A DNA stretch of 64,000 nt, from the NCBI GenBank assembly GCA_965112735.1, contig OZ218951.1, positions 744,001 through 808,000 of the forward strand, given 5' to 3'. Of this stretch, positions 22,009 to 33,989 are shown in pieces. The notes beneath the pieces were generated by a model, which was not told the DNA's origin, made no database searches, and saw only the letters and a program-made list of their open reading frames with translations. Each line of letters opens with the position of its first letter. The stretch's first letter is position 1. The stretch comes from Phaeosaccion multiseriatum (taxonomy: Eukaryota; Ochrophyta, other classes). The position numbers and the translations under genes were made by a program.

Positions 22009-22957
22009 GGATGGCACTGGATGGCACTGGATGGCACTGGGTGGCAGAGCACGGCTGAGTCACGCCGCCTGCCGATCACTCGTGGCTGCTGTCGACCAAT
22101 GTCCCTTTTGACCACCATCTTCGGAAGAAGGCTGCGCAGTATGGACATATACAGTGTGCTATAGATACTTCTGAGCCACCCCAAGCTCAGAGCTGAGCAC
22201 GAAGCACGAAGCAGGAGGGCACGAGGAAGGCAGTCTATGGAGATGGGGTGTTTACAGGGCGGCGTTGAAGGGAGAGTTGCGCTGGCTCCATGCAAACGCG
22301 CGTGACGTGGGCCGTTGGGAATTCGGGGCTTGCTGCTGTACAGTTATGGGGAAGAGCCTCACCGCTTTGCAGTGCGTGGCTGCCATCGGAGAGTGGCATG
22401 TGTCTCTGGGACGAGCGATCGTGCCCAGAACAGATACAGCTCGAGGAGGAGTTGCCTGATATCGATATCGAGAAGGATGTCGCCTTCGAGGAGATCAAGC
22501 GGTGGGTGCACGCTAGTGGACACCCCTGCGTCTGCGTGAAGTGAGCGCCGCTCGCCTTGCTTGCCAGTTGACTGCTTCCACTTGCAAGGGTTAACTCCGA
22601 GTTCAAATACAAGTACTTCGTTAATCACTAAAGCTCCCTCCCCCTGGGCCATCAAACTGAAACGCCCCTCCATCTCGTGTGGTTTCTGCCCCTCCTCGTT
22701 TCTCCGCCCTCTCCTCCTCCCCACCCCGCCCCTTTCCCCTCCACCACCACCACCACCACCAACACCACTACTCTCTCCCTAGTCTCTTCTTCTCCCTCGC
22801 TAGTCTCTGCTTCTCCCTCGCTCGTCTCTCTCTCTCTCTCTCTCTCTCTCCCCCTTTGTCTCCCATGGTCCATTCCCGCCAGCGACGGTGCCAGCGTAAC
22901 TCTCAACGATGATCGAAGGAACGAAGCGTCGCACACACGCACCTGCATGTCTCGAGC
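22009..22957. other. Mostly non-coding; one weak open frame
   Basis: Contains a weak open frame (22290-22544, listed separately) and a pyrimidine-rich stretch at 22690-22860. No part resembles the catalytic domain that would precede the tRNA-synthetase remnant to the right. Confidence 0.45.
22290..22544 (+). CDS. Small hypothetical open frame
   Basis: Starts with ATG and encodes 84 residues. The C-terminal third (LEEELPDIDIEKDVAFEEIK) has acidic, helix-like composition typical of a real protein, whereas the N-terminal part does not. It could be the last exon of an unrecognised gene, a fragment, or chance. No family recognised. Confidence 0.2.
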   Translation: MQTRVTWAVGNSGLAAVQLWGRASPLCSAWLPSESGMCLWDERSCPEQIQLEEELPDIDIEKDVAFEEIKRWVHASGHPCVCVK

Positions 22958-23690
22958 ATGTCGACTTCCTTGAGAGCGGCAGCAGTCTCAGTCCAGCGAC
23001 TGGAGAGTATTGGGGGGCAAAGCCGAGGGGGGCTTCCTCCTTCAGAGGTGGAGGGGGGAGGCAGGGGGTGGGGAGAGCATGAGTGGCACCTCATGCGGCA
23101 GTTACAGAAAGGTAAGGGGGCCATTCGGCAGTCGCTCCAACGCAACGTGGACACTCCGACGGCGGTGCAGCACATGTCCGAGCTTTGCAACGCTCTGGAC
23201 AGGTACTTGCGAGAGGCGGATGGCAGTGGGTGGGGGCAGCTTGATGGAGAGGATGGGAATGGAACGACAGGGGGGGGAGGAGGGGGGCAAGGCGGCATCA
23301 TACCCAGACCCTGTACGGGCGGTGACGGGCTACGTGGAGTGGTTGCTGCCGGCTCCTCGGGCTCGATCGCACAGCATCTGATTCGTGTCCTGACACCTCG
23401 GATCACGGAGGTGGAGTCGGGGTGTCACAGGAGCAGGCGCAATGGTGGGGCCCAGCCACGGTGGAAGGCGCCGTGCAGGAGTTGTTGGACTTTAGAGCTC
23501 AGGTGCGAGAGCGGCTGCTGCTGGCAGTCAAGGAGAGGAGAGCACGTGGAAAGGACAAGGAGGATGGGGAGACGAAAGGAGGAGCGAGGAGAAGGAGGAA
23601 GAAAAGTGCAGGAGATGTTGTCTCTGTGTGACGAGTTACGCGACATGCGACTACCTCTGCTCTCGGGGTGGAGGTGTAAACCAAGTGGGC
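22958..23690 (+). pseudogene. Cysteinyl-tRNA synthetase C-terminal remnant
   Basis: The stretch encodes pieces of the anticodon-binding (DALR) half of class I cysteinyl-tRNA synthetase but none of the catalytic half (no HIGH or KMSKS motif, and no room for it after the UCH gene). Recognisable blocks in order: EWHLMRQLQKGKGAIRQSL then NVDTPTAVQHMSELCNALD; PVRAVTGYVEWLL; LGLDRTASDS; VEGAVQELLDFRAQVRERLL; and EMLSLCDELRDMRLPLL, corresponding to the VDTPT, YVT-ML, SEFREGVR and LSDALRDN regions of the human enzyme. The blocks fall in different frames. One change could be a short intron (about 23225-23310, ending CCCAG), but the shift near 23350 and the one after LPLL near 23670 cannot be spliced away. 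The downstream frame carries the dispersed GTTGGTGATACA motif at 23736. I read it as a decayed partial copy. Confidence 0.6.
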
Positions 23691-24292
23691 ACTCGTGCCT
23701 GCGAGGAGCGAGGAGGGCCACCGCAGCAGTACCTGCAGCAGTTGGTGATACAACAGCAGCAGCAGCAGCATCAGCAGGAAACAAACCGGGGACGGAGTAG
23801 AAGGAGGAGGCGCTTCATCGGGGAAGACGCGCAGGGGTGGGTCAGGGGAGATGGAAGCGAAGGACACAGTGTCGCCCTCGCTCGTATTCCGAAACAACAA
23901 ACGCAGAAAGGTCTGAGATTCTCAGACGTTTCATTTTGCTCCTCCTCGCTCAATATCTCTCCTCCGTGCTTTCTGAAACGATCTTGAAACGTCTGGCTCA
24001 AACTGACAGCCGAACAAGAACGGGAGCCAAAGCAAAAACAAAAAGCATTAATCAACAACAAGAGGGGGACTGAAGGAAAGGAGGAGAAGGCTCGCTTGCC
24101 AAGTGCTCAACGCAGCCGGGCTGGTGCTGCCGACAGGGCGGTACGGGGAGGTAGAAGCAACCAAGGCAAGGATGGGAGATAGAGGAGAGCTTCTTGCAGT
24201 ACGTAATTGAGCGAAGAAGGCGTATTTCCGCAAAGTTCCACCGAGCACACGACCAGCAGAGACCAGGCCAGGCCAGTCTTGCAGCGCTCACC
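23691..24292. other. Intergenic, no gene seen
   Basis: Separates the tRNA-synthetase remnant from the kinase gene. It starts with the CAG-embedded dispersed motif; otherwise nothing recognisable. The kinase promoter should lie here. Confidence 0.45.
23736..23760 (+). repeat. Dispersed motif copy in CAG repeat
   Basis: GTTGGTGATACAACAGCAG flanked by CAG triplets at the end of the tRNA-synthetase remnant. Confidence 0.85.
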
Positions 24293-27200
24293 ATGGAGGT
24301 TGGGGTCGTTGTGACGGTTGTGGTGAAGAGTATATCAGCAATCATTGACCATGCAGAGCAGGTCAAATGCTTCCCCAAGCAGTGTAAGCGCATCGCCAAC
24401 CGGCTCAAGATGCTGGAGGAGCCTCTGCAGGCTCTCACCAGGGAAGGGGCTCACGAGGAGAGGTGTGAAGCCCTGCGCTTCCTGCTTACGCTGGTCCGGG
24501 AGATTGAGGACAAGCTCAGCAAGTATTCCGCTCCTCAGTCTTGGTGGAAGATGCACATGCGTATCAAGGCGCATACAGCCGTCTTTGCGGATTTCCACAG
24601 CCGCCTTAATGAATGCCTTCTACATCTCCAGCTGAGCGACAGGGTGAGGGCCAGCCTTGCGGCAGAGCAGGAAGAGGCGCACACTCAGAGGGACGAAGAC
24701 GAGGACATGACCAGATTGCTCCAAGATCTGGAGGTCATGAAGGAGAAGACGAGCATGATGGACGAGCGATACACGCAAGTGGTGGAGGCATTGAGGGCGA
24801 GTCGACTGCAGGCGGGGGAGAGGGTCTTGGGCTTCAAGGAGATCGACCTTTCCGATCTCGACTTTGATGAGAGCGGGGCGGGGTGTCTGGTGGGCCAGGG
24901 CAGCTTCGGGACTGTGAAAGTTGCCAAGTGGAGGAAAACGACGCCAGTGGCAGTGAAGCTGCTCACCGGTAATGGCGCGGCTCTGAGCACCAAGGAGCTG
25001 AAGGAGTTTCGCAACGAAGTCAAGGTCCACAACAGCCTGCGCCACGACTTCATCGTGCCTCTGTACGGCGCGTGCACAGTGGAGCCCACGCTGTGCGTGG
25101 TGATGGAGCTCGCTCCGGAGGGGAACTTGTACGAGTATCTGCAGATGCACGCCGCGTCGTGCGGCAGTGGGGAGCAGCAAGGAGGCCCAGACGCCCCTCC
25201 GTCGACGTGGGATGAGCGTGTGGCGATGCTGTACGACGGTGTGCGAGGCCTGGCCCACCTCCATGCGGAGGGCGTGCTGCACCGAGACGTCAAGAGCTTG
25301 AACTTCCTCGTGTACCCCAGCAACAGGGTCAAGGTGTGCGACTTTGGCATGGCCAAGGTAAGGGTGGCGGAGAAGAGGCAGCAGCAGACAGATCGTACAG
25401 GTTGTGCTCTCGGGGGCTGCCCTCCTCCTGCCCTCTTCCTCGCCTGTCTTCCTCTGACGCAGCAGCCACGCCCCCCCCCCCCCCTCCCCGCTTCTTGCTC
25501 GCTTAGATGAAGACAGGCAGCAGCTCCATGAGCACAGCTGGAGCAAAGTCGGTGGGGTCTTATCTTTGGATGGCTCCTGAGATTTATGATGAGGAGAAGG
25601 GTACACCTGCCACGGATGTGTACAGGTGAGGCAGAGAGGGAGGCGGCGTGTGGGTGAATGGCTGTATCTCTTTGCTTGCAAGCTGCCTGCGTAAGGAAGC
25701 TGCGTCAAAACTTGCTTTTGGGGTGAGGTGTGCCTCTCACTCTCTGTCGTACACACCCCCACGCCTGGCATGCCGAAGCAGTCGTTAAGGAGCCACCTCT
25801 CTGCCTCGGCGGACTGCCCCCAACGCACTGTGTCACTTCGTGTGGTCCACTGGAGCTCACACTCTTCGCTGTTTCTTCTTCTCCTTGCTCACTACTGCAC
25901 GTGCCTTCCTGCACAGCTTTGGCATGGTGATGTACGAGGTGCTGTCCTTCCAGCTTCCCTTCCAAGGACAGAGTCAGGCTCATGTATGTATGAGGGTGGC
26001 CGTGAAGCAGGAAAGGCCCCTCGTCCCGGAGACATGCGTGGTAGAGGACAAGCGCGTCGATGACCTCATGCGGCGTGCTGGCAGCAAGCCCCAGGTCAGC
26101 GACCCTCCAGCAGCGACGTCTCGCAAGCTTTGGGCGCCATAGTGGAGGAGAGAGGCGACCCACGTGGAGGTGGTGGCCGCTGGAGCCGCCCATCATCGCC
26201 TCGTCACCAACAAAGGGAGGAAAAGGAGGCGGATGCCCGAGCTTTTGGTGAAGCGAGCAAGTGGCCGGAGGAGGAGAGGAAGGATACGATCGCCAACAGT
26301 AACGCACCACCCCAAGGGCAAGTGGACTCTCCCTCTTCAGCATACCCCCCAACCGCACCCCCATCACCCTCTGGTACGGTACCCTCGTCCCAAGAGCAAG
26401 CAGCAGCGGCGTTGCCACCACCGACTCCAGCGGCAACAAAGAAGAAGAAGAAAAAGAAGAACAAGAACAAGGAGGAGGAGAAGCAGCAGAGCCCAGAAGA
26501 AGCATCAACGGACGAGGCGAAGAGGAACATCTCAAGCCTCATTGCTGGGCGGAAGTACGACCTCCTGGTGATGCTCCTGCACGAGAGCTACGATTGCGAG
26601 GGAGTTGGCGAAGTGACGAAGCACGAAGTGATGCAGCACGCCCTCGAGGCCATCGCGACCCTTCCTGGTCCGAGCAGCAGCTCCTCCGGTAGTGAGGGTC
26701 GAGGTGAGGCCTTGCTCCTTGCGCAGGCCGGGATGGACAAGGAAGTGGTTCGAGCACTATCGAAGCTCGCTCGGTCCGTGAACGTAGCACAAGCAGGGCT
26801 TGACGTTGTGACATACCTGGCCCGCGATGATGACGTCAGGGTCAGGCTCGGCGCGGAGGGTGCGTGCGAGGCTGTAACTGTGGTGATGACGAACCTGCTT
26901 TGCAGAGGTGTTCAGGAGCGAGCATTCAGGGCTATTGTAACTCTGAGCGGTGGAAACGAGGCCAACACCTTGAGATTCGGACAATCGGGTGCGTGCGAGA
27001 AAGTGTTGGCATCCATGGTGAACAACGCAGGGGACAGAGGGGTCCAAGAGCTGGCATGCAGAGCCGTTACCAATCTGAGCTTTGGAAACTTGCCCAACAG
27101 AAAGAGACTGGTCGATGCGGGTGCGGTCGAGGCAGCATTAGCGGCAATGGTGAAGTGCGAAGGGGACACAATTACCCAAGGGAATGCATGCACGGTTGTT

Positions 27201-29891
27201 GTGAATCTGGGGCTGGTGGAAACGGCCACCACCAGGAAGAGAGTGTCCAAAGCACTGATAACGACCATGCGAACTCACCTAACGGACAACGGGGTCCAAC
27301 AGTACGCATGCGCCATTGTTCGGCGACTCATCTCGGAAGGCCGCAGCACATACTTGGAGGCTTTGGGCGAGGAGGGTGCGTGTGAAGCCGTGGTGAGGTC
27401 CATGAGGACCCATGCAGGGGACAGAAAAGTCCAAGAGCAGGCATGCGGGGCTGTTTGGAGTCTGAGCGGTGGAAACGAGGCCAACAGGAAGAGACTGGGC
27501 GAGGCGGGTGCGTGCGAGGCGGTGGTGACGGCCATGGTGAAGCACGCAGAGGACATAAACGTCCAAAAGCAGGCATGCGGGGCTGTTTGGAGTCTGAGCG
27601 GTGGAAACGAGGCCAACAGGAAGAGACTGGGCGAGGCGGGTGCGTGCGAGGCGGTGGTGACGGCCATGGTGAAGCACGCAGAGGACAGAGGCGTCCAAGA
27701 GCAGGCATGCGGGGCTGTTTGGAATCTCAGCGCTGGAAACGAGGCCAACAAGAAGAGACTGGGCGAGGCGGGTGCGTGCGAGGCGGTGGTGACGGCCATG
27801 GTGAAGCACGCAGAGGACAGAAACGTCCAAGAGCAGGCATGCGGGGCTGTTTGGAATCTCAGCGCTGGAAACGAGGCCAACAAGAAGAGACTGGGCGAGG
27901 CGGGTGCGTGCGAGGCGGTGGTGACGGCCATGGTGAAGCACGCAGAGGACAGAAACGTCCAAAAGCAGGCATGCGGGGCTGTTTGGAGTCTGAGCTTTGG
28001 AAACGAGGCCAACAAGAAGAGACTGGGCGAGGCGGGTGCGTGCGAGGCGGTGGTGACGGCCATGGTGAACCACGCAGAGGACAGAAACGTCCAAAAGCAG
28101 GCATGCGGGGCTGTTTGGAGTCTGAGCTTTGGAAACGAGGCCAACAAGAAGAGACTGGGCGAGGCGGGTGCGTACGAGGCGGTGGTGACGGCCATGGTGA
28201 AGCACGCAGAGGACAGAAACGTCCAATACCAGGCATGCAGGGCTGTTTGGAATGTGAGCCGTGGAAACGAGGCCAACAGGAAGAGACTGGGCGAGGCGGG
28301 TGCGTGCGAGGCGGTGGTGACGGCCATGGTGAAGCACGCAGAGGACAGAAACGTCCAAGAGCAGGCATGCGGGGCTGTTTGGAATGTGAGCCGTGGAAAC
28401 GAGGCCAACAGGAAGAGACTGGGCGAGGCGGGTGCGTGCGAGGCGGTGGGGACGGCCATGGTGAAGCACGCAGGGGACAGAAAAGTCCAAGAGCAGGCAT
28501 GCGGGGCTGTTTGGAGTCTGACCATTGTAAACGAGGCCAACGGGAATAGACTGCGCAAGGCGGGTGCGTGCGAGGCGGTGGTGACGGCCATGGTGAAGCA
28601 CGCAGGGGACAGAGGCGTCCAAGAGCAGGCGTGCGGGGCTGTAAAAGAGCAGGCGTGCGGGGCTGGTTGGAGTGTGAACCGTGGAAACGCGGCCAACAGG
28701 AAGAGACTGGGCGAGGCGGGTGCGTGCGAGGCGGTGGTGACGGCCATGGTGAAGCACGCAGAGGACATAAACGTCCAAAAGCAGGCATGCGGGGCTGTTT
28801 GGAGTCTGAGCTTTGGAAACGAGGCCAACAAGAAGAGACTGGGCGAGGCGGGTGCGTGCGAGGCGGTGGTGACGGCCATGGTGAAGCACGCAGGGGACAC
28901 AGGAGCCCAAGAGCAGGCATGCGGGGCTGTTGTGAATCTGAGCTTTAGATACGAGGCCAACAAGAAGAGACTGGGCCAGGCGGGTGCTTGCGAGGCGGTG
29001 GTGACGGCCATGGTGAAGCACGCAGAGGACAGAAAAGTCCAAGAGCAGGCATGCGAGGCTGTTGTGGATCTGAGCGATAGAAACGAGCACAACAAGAAGA
29101 GACTGGGCGAGGCGGGTGCGTGCGAGGCGGTGGTGACGGCCATGGTGAAGCACCCAGAGGACAGAAAAGTCCAAAAGCAGGCAGGCGAGGCTGTTGTGAA
29201 ACTGAACGATGGAAACGAGGCCAACCAGAAGAGACTGGCCGAGGCGGTGGTGACGGCCATGGTGAAGCACGCAGAGGACAGAAAAGTCCAAGAGCAGGCA
29301 TGCAGGGCTGTTGTGAATCTGAGCTCTGGAAACGAGGCCAACGAGAAGAGACTGGGCGAGGCGGGTGCGTGCGAGGCGGTGGTGACGGCCATGGTGAAGC
29401 ACGCAGAGGACAGAGGCGTCCAAGAGCAGGCATGCAGGGCTGTTTGGAGTCTGAGCTTTGGAAACGAGGCCAACAAGAAGAGACTGGGCGAGGCGGGTGC
29501 GTGCGAGGCGGTGGTGACGGCCATGGTGAAGCACGCAGAGGACAGAAACGTCCAAAAGCAGGCATGCGGGGCTGTTTGGAGTCTGAGCGGTGGAAACGAG
29601 GCCAACAACAAGAGACTGGGCGAGGCGGGTGCGTGCGAGGCGGTGGTGACGGCCATGGTGAAGCACGCAGGGGACACAGGAGTCCAAGGGCAGGTATGCC
29701 GGGCTGTTTGGAGTCTGAGCACTGGTAATGAGGCCAACAAGATGAGACTGGGCGAGGCGGGTGCGACGGAGGCAGCATCGGCGGCGATGAAGCGCTACAG
29801 GTGGAACGGAGCATTCGAAGAACAGGCGAAGAGAATTCTGGAATGCAAGAGAGGGAGGATGCAGGCACTGAAGAAGCGACTGTTCAAGTAA
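24293..29891 (+). CDS. MLKL-like helical domain - TKL kinase - armadillo repeat protein, with an apparent frameshift
   Basis: Exons 24293-25357, 25507-25625 and 25917-29891; about 1719 residues once one missing base near 26075 is allowed for. Residues 1-120 resemble the N-terminal four-helix (HeLo/MLKL-type) bundle: SAIIDHAEQVKCFPKQCKRI, LKMLEEPLQAL and a Trp-containing third helix. A coiled coil follows. The kinase domain starts near 185: GQGSFGTV, VAVKLL, HRDVKSLN (Asp332), DFG (350-352), WMAPE; it is of the tyrosine-kinase-like serine/threonine class and has all catalytic residues. The kinase ends in CWQQAPGQRPSSSDVSQAL, which reads only after the frame change. A Lys-rich linker leads to about 23 armadillo-type repeats of 42 residues, all in the last exon. 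Domain calls are firm; whether the frameshift is real or a sequencing error is unknown. Confidence 0.8.
26855..29790 (+). repeat. 126-base tandem repeat array encoding armadillo repeats
   Basis: About 23 units of 126 bases. The first four or five have diverged; roughly 17 later ones are almost identical in DNA (shared core GGCGAGGCGGGTGCGTGCGA), showing recent tandem amplification. One unit near 28620-28665 contains an in-frame 24-base duplication (QEQACGAVKEQACGA) and one near 29240 lacks five codons of the GEAGACEA segment. The period is a multiple of three, so all six frames remain open for long distances. Confidence 0.93.
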
Positions 29892-30559
29892 GAAGTGAAT
29901 GTTCAAGCGTGGCAACGGCCTTCTTGGCTCAATGAATATAAAGAGGCTCAAAAGTAAGACCCAAGCGTCTCTCTGCCTCATGATATCAGAGCCGTCCTGC
30001 GGTGTCCGCTCCTGCGCAGTGTAGTCCACCCCCTCCCTGCAGGTCGAACCGCTTCGAGTAGCCGTAGCACCACTTTGTTCACCAGCCAGGCAGGGCGAAG
30101 TATGGAAGCGGGGCAGCGAGGGGCAGCGCGCGAAGGAGCAGCGGTACTCACACCAGCAGGAGGAAGCGTCGGGTCCGTTAGCGAGGAAGGGATGAAGAGA
30201 GGGGAGGGATGTGAGCAACGGCCACATAACATCTGTTTCCTCCGGCCGGTCGCTCACTCTTGGCTGTGTCCATGCCTCCTCAGTCTGGCCAGTAGAAGAG
30301 CTCCACTCGAGGCCGACAGCAGTGCGCTCGCTCCTTCGTCAGTCATAAGTTAGACGGATAGCGAGAGTCGATGACATCTTATTGCAGAGGGCAGGCACGC
30401 AGACTCTGTCCTCATGGTTACTGGTACCACATCATCAATCAAGCAATCGATTAGTCAATCAATAAATCAAGCAAAGACTACTCAATCAATCAACCAACCA
30501 ACCAACAAATCAGACAATTAACCAACCAACCAACCAACCAACCAATCAACCAATCAAGG
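29892..30559. other. Intergenic, no gene seen; tetranucleotide repeats
   Basis: Lies between the kinase gene and the NSF remnant. It contains a degenerate CAAT/CAAC repeat tract at about 30427-30557. Confidence 0.6.
30427..30557 (+). repeat. (CAAT/CAAC)n tetranucleotide tract
   Basis: Imperfect array of 4-base units mixing CAAT and CCAA, about 130 bases. Confidence 0.85.
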
Positions 30560-31253
30560 ACACAATAGCCGCAAGTGTGCAGGCACTCCAAGAAGCGATG
30601 GCAGTCCACGGTATTCTCGTCACTGCGCGCCCATCTCCGTCACCATGAGCAGCTGCTTGATGCCAATCGGCTTGGTCATGACATTGGCAATCGAGTCCAT
30701 GTCGGCCTGCCTCATGGGTACAAGCTCCCTCAGAACGGTCTTGATCTCATCCGGGCTCTGCAGCTCCGGCACATGGAGAGACACGTTGCACACATCCACG
30801 AGCTGCAGTTCCTCCAAGGCAGACGGGATGGCCGTGGTCACCACCACCATCAGGCGATGGCCGGTGGAAGGAGGAGACTTGTTGAGCAGGGCAAGGAGTG
30901 TCTGGAGTACGGTGTTGGAGAAGCGAGGGCCGATTTTGACGAAAGTCGAGGATGCGTTCGAGGTCGTCGATGAAGATGAGGGAGAGGAAAGATTTGTACG
31001 ACTCGAGGAAGCAGTTGCTGATGTGTGCGCATTTGGCAGACTCGGTCATGCCAATCATGTCGTCTGCGGAAATCTGTTCAGGGGAGGGAGGGAGGGAATG
31101 GGAGGGAGGGAGGGAGAGAGGAGTGGGGCAGGGAATGGAGGGGGGAGAGGTCCAGTACAGAAGCGACGGAGAGGAAGAGGAGGAGGAGGCAAAAGAACGG
31201 ACGAAGACGTTCAGCAAAGCGCTTCAAAGGGATACTCTGTCTGTGCTTTCTTA

Positions 31254-32135
<882 letters not shown>

Positions 32136-32774
32136 TCACTCCCTCCCCCCCGCACTAACTCACTCACCTGGGACCGGTGTGCTCGCATTACGCCCTCGCC
32201 CAGGGGCCTGCCGACTTTGGCCGCCTGCAATGTATGCCTCCATCTGCTCGGTCTCCTCTGTGCGGGCCCGTCCCTCCTCCCCCCCCGGGTCGACTCCCCC
32301 CTCCTGCTCCGTCCTCCGACTCCTGCCCTCCTCGCCATGGCCCCACGGCGCCGTCAAACTCAAACTCAAAGTGCTGCTGCTGCTGCTCCTCCTGCTGCCG
32401 AAGTGGACCAGGAGCAGAGGCGGCGGCGGCGGCAGCTGCTGCGGCGACTGCAGGGCTTGTACTGAGGGCCTTGGTGGGCATTTTGAAGCCCCCTCGGAGC
32501 ACCGCCTTCGCCCCCCCCCCTCCTCCTCCCGCCAAGTCGCTCTGATGGGTGGTGGGGCTGCTTGGGCCCCCGCCCCCCCAACCTCGCTCCACGGTGCCCC
32601 CCAGGGTCGGCGGCCCCGTTGCTGCGTCTCCATCATTCCTGTGAAGAGGTGAGTGTACGTAGTTTCAGTTTCGGGTTGGTTTATTTGTGTAGTAGGCTGG
32701 CTGCCTGACGAGTGATGAGTGTTCAAAGGAGTCATTCGATTTCCCCGCCCTACCGCCCGTCTCTGCCCGACGCT

Positions 32775-33008
32775 ACTTGACACTAATTGAAACAAATTGA
32801 CAGTGCTTGACCATGATGCCAACTGCTTGACACTAATTGGCATTGCTGGACACTGCTTGACAATGCTTGACACCGGTTAACAATGCTTGACACTGCTTGA
32901 CACTGCCTGACACTGCCTGACACTGCTTGACAACGCTTGACAATACGTAACTTTGATGAGTAGCACTGACCCTGCTTGACACTGTCTGGCACTACTTGAC
33001 ACTACTCC
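32775..33008 (-). repeat. Decanucleotide satellite, CACTGCTTGA-type
   Basis: About 20 imperfect copies of a 10-base unit close to ACACTGCTTG, directly downstream of the QRICH2-like gene's stop codon; related TGACTGACAC units recur in that gene's last intron at about 33500-33610. Confidence 0.8.
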
Positions 33009-33011
33009 TAC

Positions 33012-33958
33012 TCATAGACACTGACTGCCGCTACTGATTGACACCACGCACCTGAAGGACGAAGCGGGTCTCTTCGACGCCGACTGCGGACGGCTAGACG
33101 AGGGCTGAGAGGAGGCCAGAGTCGACGCCCCCGACAGAGGCCTACTGGGCGTACGGGAAGTGTCCACCTCGGGCAGGAGAAGGGACGCCCCACCACCGAC
33201 ACCACCACCGCCTCCGCCCCCGCCCCCTCCTCCTGCTGTTCCTGCTGCTCTGCCGCTGCTGCTGGTGGTGTTGCGGCCCTTCTTGGCGAGGGGGCGATCA
33301 CAAGCGACGCAGGAGGGCACTAAGGACTTTCGACCGAAGCGGCTCTGGTCAGAGATTAAGACCTGTGTGGGGAGTGGGAGGGGAGAGGGTTTGAGAGGGA
33401 GAGAAGGGGGGGGGGGGGGATAGGGAGAGAGAGAGGCGGGAGTAGAGTGAGAGAGAGGGAAAGAGAGAAAGAGAGACAGAGAGAGTACGGGAGAGCAGAG
33501 TGAGCCTGACACGGACACCGAGACTGAGACTGATTGACTGACACCAGGTAGTACGAAACTGACACTTTCTGTAACTGCACCAGGCACTGACTGACGGACA
33601 CCGGGCAGTGACTGACCTGATCGTGCTTGGACAGAGCGGTATCGATGGCCTCGGCAACCTTCCTTCGGAGCTTCGTCTGCGCCTCTGCCCTGAGAGCCCC
33701 CGGGGGGCGGTGGTCGTGGAGAGCGGATATGGCCTCTTTAAGCTCCGCTCCGAAGCTCGTCTTTCCCAGGGGGGGAGGGAGGCAAGCAAAGGTGGAAAGC
33801 CAAGGGTGGGAGAGTAAGGGGGAGGAGGGGAGGGGGTGAGCTTGTACGGTCACGGACGCATCTCTCGTCCTCTGGTTCCTCTCTTTGTCTCAGTCTTGTT
33901 TGCTGTAACTTCTGACTGTCTCTCGCTCCCTCCCTCCCTCCCTCCCAACCTCTCTCTC

Positions 33959-33989
<31 letters not shown>

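Noticed and set aside
26855-29790. CRISPR-like array
   Set aside because: Units are contiguous 126-base coding repeats with no unique spacers, in a eukaryotic gene.
27275-30257. Very long antisense frames across the armadillo array (over 800 and 990 codons)
   Set aside because: They exist because the 126-base repeat keeps all frames open; the peptides are Ser/His/Pro/Cys-rich, without domain features, and mirror the sense repeats.
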